From contig NZ_FOQT01000002.1 of the NCBI RefSeq assembly GCF_900113805.1, forward strand, positions 620,001-684,000: DNA of 64,000 bases. The letters run 5' to 3'. Of the stretch, positions 44,417 through 53,388 are shown one piece after another. The translations under genes and the position numbers were made by a program. How positions within the stretch are numbered: position 1 is the first letter of the stretch; each line of letters begins with the position of its first letter. The DNA comes from Halpernia frigidisoli. GTDB lineage: Bacteria > Bacteroidota > Bacteroidia > Flavobacteriales > Weeksellaceae. The notes beneath the pieces were generated by a model, which saw nothing but the letters and a program-made list of their open reading frames with translations, was not told the origin of the DNA and searched no databases.

Positions 44417-44446
44417 AAACCTTCAGATTTTCTGGAGGTTTTTTTT
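44417..44446 (+). terminator. Rho-independent terminator after der
   Basis: AAACCTTCAGA and TCTGGAGGTTT (one G-U pair) around TTT, followed by a run of T. It begins about 20 bases after the der stop codon. Confidence 0.9.
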
Positions 44447-44481
44447 GGAGCAAGAAGTTTTGTGCTTTTATCCAAAATAAA

Positions 44482-44574
44482 ACCCGCTTTCATTCCAATC
44501 TTTTTTTTAGTAAAGTTGCTTTTAAAACGAAAGTTTTTAACAAAAAAAAAAGGATTTTCCCTTCAATCGGGGCT
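44482..44574 (-). repeat. Dispersed intergenic repeat, copy 4
   Basis: Read on the minus strand it starts AGCCCCGATTGAAGGGAAAA and ends GATTGGAATGAAAGCGGGTT, with a longer A/T-rich centre than the other copies. It lies between der and upp. Confidence 0.75.
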
Positions 44575-44667
44575 AAATTGAAATGTATTTTTTTGTCCGA
44601 CTTCTCACAAAATCAAACATTTAAAGTTTAAAATCTTTTTCCGAAATTCGCAGTCTAAAATAATCCG

Positions 44668-45318
44668 ATGATAACGATACTTTCCAAACAATTTTCCCTC
44701 GTAAATTCCTGGATCAACGACCTGCGAAACGTCGATGTTCAACAGGACAGAATGAAATTCCGCAGAAACATGGAAAGAATTGGGGAAATTGCAGCGTTTG
44801 AGATCAGCAAAACTTTAGAACAAAAAACGGTAGAAATCACCACACCTTTAGAAAAAATCACTTCTCAAGAAATTGCGGTTCAACCCGTTATTACAACGAT
44901 TTTACGCGCCGGCGTTCCAATGTTTCAAGGTTTATTAAATTATTTTGATAAAGCAGATTGCGGATTTGTGGCGGCTTACAGAAAACACGACGCGAATGAT
45001 TATTTTAGCATCAAACAAGATTACTTGACTTGTCCCGACTTAAACGGGAGACCTTTAATCGTCGCAGATCCAATGCTTGCAACCGGCGCAAGTTTAATTG
45101 AAGCAATCAAAGACTTATTAAACCACGGAAAACCAACAGAAATGCACATTGTTGCCGCAATTGCAAGCCAACAAGGTGTAGAAACCATTCAAAATGCTTA
45201 TCCAAATGCGAAACTTTGGATCGCGGTAATTGATGAAAAATTAACTTCAAAAGGTTATATCACGCCAGGTTTAGGCGACGCAGGTGATTTAAGTTATGGT
45301 GAGAAATTGCAGCGGTAA
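44668..45318 (+). CDS. upp: Uracil phosphoribosyltransferase
   Basis: Salvage of uracil to UMP with PRPP. The 216 residues carry the PRPP-binding segment LIVADPMLATGASLIEAIKD and the C-terminal uracil-binding YITPGLGDAGDLSYG. The N-terminus (MITILSKQFSLVNSWINDLR) is slightly longer than in E. coli. It stands alone, followed by a palindromic repeat. Confidence 0.96.
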   Translation: MITILSKQFSLVNSWINDLRNVDVQQDRMKFRRNMERIGEIAAFEISKTLEQKTVEITTPLEKITSQEIAVQPVITTILRAGVPMFQGLLNYFDKADCGFVAAYRKHDANDYFSIKQDYLTCPDLNGRPLIVADPMLATGASLIEAIKDLLNHGKPTEMHIVAAIASQQGVETIQNAYPNAKLWIAVIDEKLTSKGYITPGLGDAGDLSYGEKLQR

Positions 45319-45327
45319 TTTTGATTT

Positions 45328-45403
45328 TTGTCATGCTGAACGAAAAAAAGTGAAGTGAAGAATCTTTATTTACTGAAGATTCTTCCTTCGTCAGAATGAC
45401 AAA
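45328..45403. repeat. Palindromic repeat after upp
   Basis: An imperfect palindrome. TTTGTCATGCTGAACGAA and its near complement TTCGTCAGAATGACAAA form the outer arms. GAAGAATCTT (45357-45366) pairs perfectly with AAGATTCTTC (45376-45385) inside. The GTCATxCTGAACGAA motif is a common dispersed repeat of Bacteroidota genomes. It may also act as a terminator for upp. Confidence 0.8.
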
Positions 45404-45462
45404 GTAATAAAAATATATATTTTTTGCCTAAAAATCATACTCCTGCGACTTTGCGGTAAAAA

Positions 45463-47589
45463 TTATGCATTTTCCTTTTCCTTTAAATAAGTAAAATGAT
45501 TGAGCAACAATCGGATTTCATTAAACTCAAAATCATTTGGCAATTCCCGTTTCCAGTCGTTTAAAGATTCAAAAGAATTTTTATTGAAACTATCTTCAAA
45601 GATTTTAATTTTTTCTTTGGCAAAAATCCGTTTTACATCCAAAACGCCTTGTTCGGCAAAACGTGCTAAATGTCCATAAATCGTTTCCGTAACCAAACCA
45701 CGTTCCTTGGAAATTTCAGGGATTGTTTTTCCTTCTTCAAATAATTTAAAACTTAAAATATGTGATGGCACTTTTATAATTTTTGTGGAAATCTCAACAT
45801 TATTTTTAGAATCAAATAAATACTTTTCCAGCAATTTCACATCGCGTAAACCTTTTAGATAATCTTCAAGATCATCAATAAAAGTTCGCAAATCTTCATT
45901 GTAGGATTTCAAACCTTTCATTGATTTCGTTTCAGAATAAAATTCTTTTAAATCAGCAAAAATTTTCTCATTGATATTTTTAAAAAAGAAATTCACCGCT
46001 CCCACAGATTTATCTTCAATTTCCTGCCATTCAATTTTATTTATAGAAAATTGATGTGATTTGTGAAGCAGAATTTTTTCAAATTTATCGTAAACCTGAA
46101 TCAAATTATCAACGTCAATTTTCAATTTTGAATGAAGTTCTTTGGCTTTTGCTTTATCTAAAAATTTACTTTCCTGCGCAGAAATATTCCAGGAATTTAG
46201 GGATTCCTGAAACCAACGACAATCCGTGTATCTCAAAACTTTTTTAATGCTGTAATCAAATTTTTCTGCGCTTAAAATTGTTTCTAATTGATCATTTGCA
46301 TTTGTTTCGCCTTGAAAAACCGAAATTCTCGGATCGCTGAAAATAACATCGGGCGTGATTTTAGATTTTAAAACAATGCCTTCTAAAGTCCGGCAACGTG
46401 ACAAAGCAACGTAAACCTGTCCGGAAGCAAAACTTTTTCCGGCGTCTATAATCAATCTGTCAAATGTCAAACCTTGAGATTTATGAATGGTAACCGCCCA
46501 AGCCAAACGAATTGGAAACTGCTCAAAACTGCCCAAAACTTCTTCCTGAATGTTTTTTTGACCGTCCAAACTGTATCTCTTCTGCTCCCAAACTTCTTTT
46601 TTCAAGGTAATTTCAACGTCACTTCCGTCTAAAACAACCTGCACTTCTTCTTCGTCCAGATAAATGATTTCTGCTAATTTTCCATTAAAATAACGTTTTT
46701 CAGTTGCATCATTTCGAATGAACATAACTTGCGCGCCAACCTTCAATTCTAAAACCACTTCGTTTGGATGCTGGTTTTCTTTAAAATCACCCGTGATTTT
46801 TGCCTCGTATTTGTATAATTTTGTTTTTAGATCCTGAATTTTTTTGCGGTTTATTTCATCTGCCATTTTATTGTGCGACGTCAAATAAACATAAGATTCT
46901 TCTTTAGGATCAAAATCCGGAATATAGCGTTCGTTTAATTTTTCAAAATCTATATCCCTTTTGTCGCCGTCACGGATTGCATTTAAAATTGCTAAAAAAT
47001 CTTCATCCGTTTGTCTGTAAACTTTTTCTAATTCAATTGTGATAAACGGCAATTCTTTGATCGCTAAACTTTCAAAAAAGAACGGGGAATTATATAATTT
47101 TTTCAGAATATGCTCATCACGAACAACCGGCGGAAGTTGGTAGAGATCACCAATAAAAAGCATCTGAACGCCACCAAATTTCTGTGGATTCCTGCGAACA
47201 GATCTTAAAGAAAAGTCCATCATATCTAAAACATCTGCGCGCAACATTGAAACCTCATCAATAATAATGATTTCTATTTCACGAAGAAGTTTTAATTTAT
47301 CTTTTCTGTATTTGAAATGCGGCATTAAATCCGCAATATTCATCGCGTAATTGGTGTCAATTCTTTCCGTAGTTGGAAGAAAAGTCCGCAAAGGCAAACT
47401 GAACATAGAATGAATGGTAACGCCACCTGCGTTGATTGCGGCAATTCCTGTAGGCGCAACTACAATGTGTTTTTTCTGAGTTTTTTTAACAAAATCATTC
47501 AGAAAAGTGGTCTTTCCTGTTCCTGCTTTTCCGGTGAGAAAAATGCTTCGGTTGGTAAATTCAAGTAAATCAAATAGAGAATCATTCAT
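45463..47589 (-). CDS. PIF1-like helicase with C-terminal HTH domain
   Basis: 708 residues. The superfamily 1 helicase N-terminus has Walker A FLTGKAGTGKTTFLNDFVKK, VVAPTGIAAINAGGVTIHSM, and Walker B EIIIIDEVSMLRADVLDMMD. Motif V/VI-like AWAVTIHKSQGLTFDRLIID and GQVYVALSRCRTLEGIVLKS follow. The last 120 residues form an HTH_40-like domain (LFEEGKTIPEISKERGLVTE). It probably resolves G-quadruplex or replication structures. It is 45 bases downstream of the YihY gene. Confidence 0.9.
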   Translation of the reverse strand: MNDSLFDLLEFTNRSIFLTGKAGTGKTTFLNDFVKKTQKKHIVVAPTGIAAINAGGVTIHSMFSLPLRTFLPTTERIDTNYAMNIADLMPHFKYRKDKLKLLREIEIIIIDEVSMLRADVLDMMDFSLRSVRRNPQKFGGVQMLFIGDLYQLPPVVRDEHILKKLYNSPFFFESLAIKELPFITIELEKVYRQTDEDFLAILNAIRDGDKRDIDFEKLNERYIPDFDPKEESYVYLTSHNKMADEINRKKIQDLKTKLYKYEAKITGDFKENQHPNEVVLELKVGAQVMFIRNDATEKRYFNGKLAEIIYLDEEEVQVVLDGSDVEITLKKEVWEQKRYSLDGQKNIQEEVLGSFEQFPIRLAWAVTIHKSQGLTFDRLIIDAGKSFASGQVYVALSRCRTLEGIVLKSKITPDVIFSDPRISVFQGETNANDQLETILSAEKFDYSIKKVLRYTDCRWFQESLNSWNISAQESKFLDKAKAKELHSKLKIDVDNLIQVYDKFEKILLHKSHQFSINKIEWQEIEDKSVGAVNFFFKNINEKIFADLKEFYSETKSMKGLKSYNEDLRTFIDDLEDYLKGLRDVKLLEKYLFDSKNNVEISTKIIKVPSHILSFKLFEEGKTIPEISKERGLVTETIYGHLARFAEQGVLDVKRIFAKEKIKIFEDSFNKNSFESLNDWKRELPNDFEFNEIRLLLNHFTYLKEKENA

Positions 47590-47634
47590 TTCTACAAAAA
47601 TAGGAAATGAGATCTAAAAAATTGAAAATTTAGT

Positions 47635-48606
47635 CTAATTTAATACTTCCTGAGTCAAAGATTTCTCTGCTTTGTCTAATTCCTGTTGACGAAGTACTTT
47701 CGAAGCGATCCATTTTGCGTGTTTTGATGGCTTTATTTTGTGACCCATTTCCTGAGCGTAAACTTTGGTAAACTCTGCGCCGAAAAATATTAACTGACAG
47801 GAATAATTGATCCACACCATTAATAAAATTACGCTTCCTGCGGCGCCAAAAAGAGAAGCTGGATTTGAAACTTCGAAGTAATATGTTAATAACAATTTCC
47901 CTAAATTAAATAAAATTGCAGTTACGAAAGCGCCCATCCAAACTGATTTCCATTGTATTTGAAGATCAGGTAAAACTTTGAACATAATGGCAAAAAGCAA
48001 CCAGATAATTCCAAAACTTATAAGCCAGTAAATTACTTTCATCAAGACAAAAGTTTCAAGGCCGAAAAATTTTGTAAACCAATTATTCGCAACGCCAATA
48101 ATCGAAGATAAAATCAAACTGACCAAAAGCAAAAATGCGATCATAACGATCATTCCCAAGGAATTGGCTCGATCTAAAAGATATTGTTGAAAGGCTTTTT
48201 TGGGCGCGGATTCAACATCCCAAAGTTGATTTAAAGTACGCTGCATCTGAAAAAATAAAGTTGTCGCACCAAAAACTAAAGAACCTATTCCAATAATTTT
48301 CATCAAAATATTGGTATTGTCTAAAACTGCGCTCGCCACCATTTCCTGAATACTTTTGGCAATATCCGGACCCATAAAACCGCTAATACTACTTTGAATT
48401 TGTCCATTAACGGCTTCGTCGCCGAAAAAAATACCTGCAACCCAGGTTATAATTATCAATAATCCAGGAATAGAAAACAGCGCGAAATAGGCTATACCAG
48501 CACTTTCTTTCATCGCTGGACTTCCTGACCAATCGTTGTAAGTTGTTTTAAAAAGTTTCCAGGTGAGTTTTAGTTTATTCATAAATAAGTTTAAAAATTT
48601 TGCCAC
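47635..48606 (-). CDS. YihY/virulence factor BrkB family membrane protein
   Basis: 323 residues with about six hydrophobic helices. A conserved YihY start includes AIAYFALFSIPGLLIIITWV, and later come FGATTLFFQMQRTLNQLWDV and GAAGSVILLMVWINYSCQLI. The family was once called RNase BN by mistake and has no settled function. It lies between a gamma carbonic anhydrase gene and the helicase gene on the same strand. Confidence 0.88.
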   Translation of the reverse strand: MAKFLNLFMNKLKLTWKLFKTTYNDWSGSPAMKESAGIAYFALFSIPGLLIIITWVAGIFFGDEAVNGQIQSSISGFMGPDIAKSIQEMVASAVLDNTNILMKIIGIGSLVFGATTLFFQMQRTLNQLWDVESAPKKAFQQYLLDRANSLGMIVMIAFLLLVSLILSSIIGVANNWFTKFFGLETFVLMKVIYWLISFGIIWLLFAIMFKVLPDLQIQWKSVWMGAFVTAILFNLGKLLLTYYFEVSNPASLFGAAGSVILLMVWINYSCQLIFFGAEFTKVYAQEMGHKIKPSKHAKWIASKVLRQQELDKAEKSLTQEVLN

Positions 48607-48680
48607 GAAACTTGTGCCAAGTAAATTTGATTTTACTTTTTTTTCTCTAAAAATTAAGATTTCTCTTTTGAGGTGAGAAC

Positions 48681-49193
48681 TTATTTATACCAACTTGAAT
48701 ATTTCACATAATTATTTGCAATTCTTTCCACTTCGCCTTCCAAAAGTTCTGCTGAAATATCTTTTAATTTTCTTGCCGGACTTCCTGCCCAAACTTCACC
48801 AGATCTAACTCTCGTACCTTGGGTGACAACTGAACCTGCGCCAATAATTGAATTTTCTTCAATCAAACAATCGTCCATCACAATGGCGCCCATTCCTATC
48901 AAAACATTGTCTTTTACCGTACAGCCGTGAACAATTGCGTTGTGACCTATCGACACATTATTGCCAATTATCAAAGGAAATTTCTCGAATGTACAGTGCA
49001 ACATAACGTTATCCTGAACATTTACTCTATCTCCCATTTTTATAAAATTGACATCGCCGCGAATCACGGCATTGTACCAAACACTGCAATCTTTTCCCAT
49101 TTCGATATTGCCAATTACCACTGCAGTTTCGGCTAAAAAAGTATTTTCTCCAATTATTGGTGTGTGTCCTAAAACCTCTCTTATAAAAGCCAT
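48681..49193 (-). CDS. Gamma carbonic anhydrase family protein
   Basis: 170 residues of left-handed beta-helix hexapeptide repeats (DCSVWYNAVIRGDVNFIKMG, NNVSIGHNAIVHGCTVKDNV). The histidines HCTF, GHNAIVHG match the three metal ligands of the YrdA/CaiE type. The real substrate in such paralogs is often unproven. It is the first gene ahead of the YihY gene on the same strand. Confidence 0.9.
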   Translation of the reverse strand: MAFIREVLGHTPIIGENTFLAETAVVIGNIEMGKDCSVWYNAVIRGDVNFIKMGDRVNVQDNVMLHCTFEKFPLIIGNNVSIGHNAIVHGCTVKDNVLIGMGAIVMDDCLIEENSIIGAGSVVTQGTRVRSGEVWAGSPARKLKDISAELLEGEVERIANNYVKYSSWYK

Positions 49194-49329
49194 TTTGTTT
49201 TTTTTAATTAAAAATTCTGTAAAAGTTTGAAACTAAATTACGCAATATATATCATTTAAAAAATCTACTGACAATCTAAATCTTCTAACTTTGAATGCGT
49301 ATTTTTGTAAAGTAAATTTAAAAAATAAA

Positions 49330-50208
49330 ATGCAGCAAATATTAATAGAGCCTACCGAAAACAAAAAAGTAATGAAATTTGTGACGGATTACACTCTAAT
49401 TCCCGGTTCTGTGGAACTTGACAGAGATTCTGATCTTTCAGAAATACCTTTAGCAAAAGAACTTTTTAAATTTCCATTTGTAGAAAAGATCTTTATTACA
49501 GCTAACTTTATCGCCATCGCAAAACAGGATTCTGTGGAATGGGAACATGTGATCGAAGGTTTAAAAAATATTATTGAAGATGAACTTTTGGCAAATCCAA
49601 GAATTTATCAGCAAAAAAAGCGTGAACTTTTTCAGGTTTATTCTGAAATGACACCAAACCCAAATGTGATGAAATTTGTTTCAAACAGATTTTTGATGGA
49701 AGGTTTTGTGGAAGTTAAAACAAAGGAAAGTTCTGTTGTTGTGCCTTTAGCTGAAGCGCTTTATAATGAATTTGATTTTGTAAAAGAAGTTTTTATCTCT
49801 GATAATTTTGTAGCAGTTACGAAAGATGAAACTGTACAATGGCATGAAGTAATGGTTGCGGTTCGCGCGTTAATTTCAGATTTTTTGCAGGAAGGAAAAA
49901 CTGTTTCTCATGCAAAACCTCAGTCTCACGAAAAACCGGTTGAAAATTTAATTGAAAGAGATTATACTGAAACCGAGCAAAAAATTTCAGATATTTTAAA
50001 TGAATATGTTTCGCCGGCAGTTGAAAACGATGGTGGAAAAATCTCTTTAATAGAATACGTTGCAGAAAGTAAAACAGCAAAAATGCTTTTACAAGGTGCG
50101 TGTTCTAGCTGTCCTTCTTCAACAGCCACTCTAAAAGGTGGAATTGAAAATATTTTGAAACAGTTTTTACCGGAAGTTGTAGAACACGTGGAAGCTGTAA
50201 ATGGCTAA
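49330..50208 (+). CDS. NifU-like iron-sulfur carrier with tandem Nfu N-domains
   Basis: ATG 49330 is preferred over TTG 49291, which coincides with a TAACTTTG (49286-49293); a TATTTTTG follows at 49300-49307. The 292 residues have two Nfu_N-like repeats (ENKKVMKFVTDYTLIPGSVE and NPNVMKFVSNRFLMEGFVEV). A C-terminal NifU domain carries CSSC (LQGACSSCPSSTATLKGGIE), which binds the transferred cluster. It probably delivers 4Fe-4S clusters to apoproteins. Confidence 0.92.
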   Translation: MQQILIEPTENKKVMKFVTDYTLIPGSVELDRDSDLSEIPLAKELFKFPFVEKIFITANFIAIAKQDSVEWEHVIEGLKNIIEDELLANPRIYQQKKRELFQVYSEMTPNPNVMKFVSNRFLMEGFVEVKTKESSVVVPLAEALYNEFDFVKEVFISDNFVAVTKDETVQWHEVMVAVRALISDFLQEGKTVSHAKPQSHEKPVENLIERDYTETEQKISDILNEYVSPAVENDGGKISLIEYVAESKTAKMLLQGACSSCPSSTATLKGGIENILKQFLPEVVEHVEAVNG

Positions 50209-50281
50209 AAATAATGATTAATGATTGAAGATAAAATTTACTTTAATTATTATAAAATCATTAAATTAAAAAATATAATTT

Positions 50282-50361
50282 GCGCCCCGGCTTGAACGGA
50301 GCTCTTTTTGTGAAGCGAAGCGGAACAAAAAAGCGGGAGTGGAAGACGGATAAAGGCGCCC
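50282..50361 (+). repeat. Dispersed intergenic repeat, copy 5
   Basis: Starts GCGCCCCGGCTTGAACGGAG and ends GGAGTGGAAGACGGATAAAG GCGCCC, with complementary ends GCGCC/GGCGC. The centre has a GAAGCGAAGCG palindromic variant. It sits directly before hemH. Confidence 0.75.
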
Positions 50362-50377
50362 AAAAAAAATAAATATT

Positions 50378-51406
50378 TTGTCTAAAAAAGGAATTTTACT
50401 CGTTAATCTCGGCTCGCCAAGATCTACCAAAACAGAAGATGTGCGTGAATATCTTGATGAATTTTTGATGGACGAAAAAGTGATCGATTATCCCTGGTTT
50501 TTCCGCTCGCTTTTGGTGCAGGGAATTATTTTGAATACCAGACCAAAAAAATCGGCTGAAGCTTATAAAACTGTTTGGACGCCGGAAGGTTCACCATTAA
50601 TTGTTTTCACCCAAAAAATTCAGGAAAAACTTCAAAAAATAGTGGATGTTCCAGTGGAAATCGGGATGCGTTACGCGCAACCAAGCATTGAAGCAGGAAT
50701 CAGAAAACTAACTGAACAAGGAGTGACAGAAATTGTTTTATTCCCTCTTTATCCGCAATATGCGATGAGCACGACGGAAACTGTGATCGATAAAGCAGAA
50801 GAAGTTCGCAAAAAATATTTTCAAGATATTAAGATCAATTATATAGAACCTTTTTATAATCGGGAAATTTATATTGACTGCTTGGCAGAAAGTATCCGTG
50901 AGAAATTACCGGAAAATTTTGATGCTTTGCAATTTTCATATCATGGCGTTCCGGAGCGTCATATTTATAAAACTGACCCTACAAATACCTGTAATTTAAC
51001 GGATTGCTGTTCACGCGCGGAAAACCCGAGTCATCAGTTTTGCTACAGACACCAGTGTTTTAAAGTGACGGAAAAAGTGATCGAAAAATTAGGTTTACCA
51101 AAAGAAAAAGTTTTAGTGACTTTTCAATCACGTTTGGGAAAAGATAAGTGGATGGAACCATACACCGACGCTACTTTAGAAGAATTGCCAAAAAAAGGAA
51201 TTAAAAATTTAGCGGTCGTTTGTCCGGCTTTTGTTTCCGATTGTCTTGAAACATTAGAGGAAATTTCCGTGGAAGGCAAAGAAATTTTCGAGGAAGCAGG
51301 CGGCGAAACTTTTAATTATATTCCGTGTTTGAACGATGAAGACCGCTGGATCGAAGTTGTAAAAACACTTTGTATGGAAAAAATAAATGAGTTTTATTTG
51401 GTTTAA
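50378..51406 (+). CDS. hemH: Ferrochelatase
   Basis: Inserts Fe2+ into protoporphyrin IX, the last step of heme synthesis. The 342 residues start at TTG 50378 (MSKKGILLVNLGSPRSTKTE); no ATG lies further upstream in frame. Visible are YPQYAMSTTETVI, the catalytic region FSYHGVPERHI, and PAFVSDCLETLEEI. A cysteine-rich insert C-x4-CC-x10-C-x4-C near 205-230 could hold an iron-sulfur cluster, as in some bacterial ferrochelatases (inference). Confidence 0.93.
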   Translation: MSKKGILLVNLGSPRSTKTEDVREYLDEFLMDEKVIDYPWFFRSLLVQGIILNTRPKKSAEAYKTVWTPEGSPLIVFTQKIQEKLQKIVDVPVEIGMRYAQPSIEAGIRKLTEQGVTEIVLFPLYPQYAMSTTETVIDKAEEVRKKYFQDIKINYIEPFYNREIYIDCLAESIREKLPENFDALQFSYHGVPERHIYKTDPTNTCNLTDCCSRAENPSHQFCYRHQCFKVTEKVIEKLGLPKEKVLVTFQSRLGKDKWMEPYTDATLEELPKKGIKNLAVVCPAFVSDCLETLEEISVEGKEIFEEAGGETFNYIPCLNDEDRWIEVVKTLCMEKINEFYLV

Positions 51407-51409
51407 TTT

Positions 51410-52621
51410 CTACCGAACGGCTCTTCTGGTTTCCCCGTAACCAATCAGTCCGTCGTAATTTCTGCCGAAAGGTTTGTAGTATAAAAAGGCCTGATAAAGA
51501 TTTTCAGTTTGCCAAAAATTACCGTTTATTTCGCCTAAATTTAATAATCCCGACTCATCTTTTGTAGCTAAAAGATAGTTGTAAAATCCTTGTTTTAAAT
51601 AAATTTTCGCCGTATATCTTTTATTAGCAGCATCATAAAACATTTCGCTTTTTTCGTTGGGAATATAATCGTTGAACTGACCCAAAACATAAAGTTGTTT
51701 ATCCGTTTTATCAGCATCCAGATTAAAATAAACCCAGGAATAATCAGCTTCTTTGTCGGCATTACGTTCAATTCCGAGATCATTTCTGCGGAAATAAAAA
51801 GCACCATTTACATCACCTTGATTTTGATAATTTAATGGATACGCAAAGACCGGAAACAGAAATGTTTGATTTTTACCGTCAATATTCTCAACATTTGCTA
51901 CTTGATCGAAAGCCTGATTGATGCTCTTATTATCAAAATAATAAAACTCATTATTTCCCGGAAAAGCCAGACTTAACTGTTGAAATAAAACTTTGCTTCC
52001 CAAACTCGAACTCGGTCTTTGGTCGAAAACGCCGTTTTGAAAATTATTGTTTTGAATGACATTTAAACTGATAGAATTTAAATTTGAAGAAAGATCCTTA
52101 CCATTAGAAACTGCCTGCACTTCGACTCTTTGGTTAAGATCTGGTTTTGATGCATCCTGAAAACGAGTGATATTTAAAGCCAGATTTACACCGTCTTCCA
52201 CAATGCAGAATCGTTTTGTAAATAACGGTTTATCCGCAGAATCTTTGTAAACAATAATTTCAAAATTTCCGGAAATTTTCGGCTGAATTTTATCGTTGGG
52301 AAAAGTTAAAGTATAATTTGTGTAAGGTTGAGTCGTATTAAAAGAATATTGAAACTGATCGATGAGCGCATTCAAAGTTCCGGTTGCAAATTCTGTGAAA
52401 AATAAGTTGTCATCTTCCCAGTTTCTGTCGTAATGCTTAAAAGTATAACGGTAAATCTGACTTGAATTTGTAAGATCATCAAATTTTAAAATTAATTGAT
52501 CATTAAAACCAATTATCGGCGTTTCGTCATTGGTTTTTGGATTAAAAAGCTGAATACTTTGGATATTCTGTCCAAAAATCAACAGAGAAAAAAAACATAA
52601 AAAAATGTGAAAAAACTTCAT
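51410..52621 (-). CDS. Type IX secretion plug protein (DUF5103)
   Basis: 403 residues with a signal peptide (MKFFHIFLCFFSLLIFGQ). Beta-rich domains follow: PIIGFNDQLILKFDDLTNSS, FKHYDRNWEDDNLFFTEFAT, YVLGQFNDYIPNEKSEMFYD. The profile is that of the former DUF5103, now the T9SS plug protein that occludes the SprA translocon pore. This fits the two T9SS cargo proteins in the window. It is a single gene, almost adjoining hemH in convergent orientation. Confidence 0.85.
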   Translation of the reverse strand: MKFFHIFLCFFSLLIFGQNIQSIQLFNPKTNDETPIIGFNDQLILKFDDLTNSSQIYRYTFKHYDRNWEDDNLFFTEFATGTLNALIDQFQYSFNTTQPYTNYTLTFPNDKIQPKISGNFEIIVYKDSADKPLFTKRFCIVEDGVNLALNITRFQDASKPDLNQRVEVQAVSNGKDLSSNLNSISLNVIQNNNFQNGVFDQRPSSSLGSKVLFQQLSLAFPGNNEFYYFDNKSINQAFDQVANVENIDGKNQTFLFPVFAYPLNYQNQGDVNGAFYFRRNDLGIERNADKEADYSWVYFNLDADKTDKQLYVLGQFNDYIPNEKSEMFYDAANKRYTAKIYLKQGFYNYLLATKDESGLLNLGEINGNFWQTENLYQAFLYYKPFGRNYDGLIGYGETRRAVR

Positions 52622-52667
52622 AAAACGAAGATAAGATTTTTAATGTGACAATTCTTCAATTTGACAA

Positions 52668-52697
52668 TTTGATAATTTTTAAAAAAGTTTAGATTTG
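52668..52697 (+). promoter_or_regulatory. Promoter of the metallo-hydrolase gene
   Basis: TTTG (52668-52671), then TAGATTTG (52690-52697) with 18 bases between, matching the Bacteroidota consensus. It lies about 20 bases upstream of the ATG at 52717. Confidence 0.7.
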
Positions 52698-52716
52698 TAT
52701 TTTAAATTTTAATATA

Positions 52717-53355
52717 ATGCTTCAGATAAAATCTTTCACTTTTAATCCTTTTTCAGAAAACACTTATGTCGTTTATAACGAGTTTAACAACGCTTATATT
52801 ATTGATCCTGGAAATTTCACTGATGAGGAAAATAATATTTTAAAACATTTTATTAAGGATAATGATCTGAAAGTTGAACACATTTTATTGACTCATGCTC
52901 ATATTGACCACGTTTTAGGTGTGCAATGGGCTTTTGACGAATATCAAGTTCCGGTAATGTTGCATGAAATCGAAAGGGAAATTTTAGACAGAAATCCAAT
53001 TGATGCGATGCGTTTTGGTTTTCAGTTTAAAGCTTTCGTCGGGGAAATTCTTTATTTGAAGGAAGATGATGTTTTAAATTTAAATGAAGATGAATTGAAA
53101 GTTTTGCATCTTCCGGGACATTCGCCGGGACACATTGCATTTTACAATGAAGCGCAAAAATTGATCATTTCAGGTGATGTTTTATTTGAAGGAAGCATTG
53201 GCAGAACCGATTTGTATAAAGGCGATCACGCACAACTTTTAGAAAGTATCAGAATGAAAATGTTTAATTTACACGCCGAAACCCAGGTTTTTAATGGTCA
53301 CGGAAATCCGACTAGTATAGGTTTTGAAAGAGATTTTAATACTTTTTTTAAATAG
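52717..53355 (+). CDS. MBL-fold metallo-hydrolase (glyoxalase II-like)
   Basis: 212 residues with the binuclear zinc motifs: LLTHAHIDHVLGVQWAF (HxHxDH), HLPGHSPGHIAFYN, SGDVLFEGSIGRTDLYKGD and a C-terminal NGHGNPTSIGFE. It is close to the YcbL/hydroxyacylglutathione hydrolase type. Substrate is not assignable. Transcribed alone. Confidence 0.9.
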   Translation: MLQIKSFTFNPFSENTYVVYNEFNNAYIIDPGNFTDEENNILKHFIKDNDLKVEHILLTHAHIDHVLGVQWAFDEYQVPVMLHEIEREILDRNPIDAMRFGFQFKAFVGEILYLKEDDVLNLNEDELKVLHLPGHSPGHIAFYNEAQKLIISGDVLFEGSIGRTDLYKGDHAQLLESIRMKMFNLHAETQVFNGHGNPTSIGFERDFNTFFK

Positions 53356-53388
53356 ATTAAAATATTTTTTGAACTTTTAAAAATAAAA

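Noticed and set aside
49291-49329. TTG start of the Nfu protein at 49291
   Set aside because: The TTG is part of a TAACTTTG -7 motif and the ATG at 49330 fits the family start.
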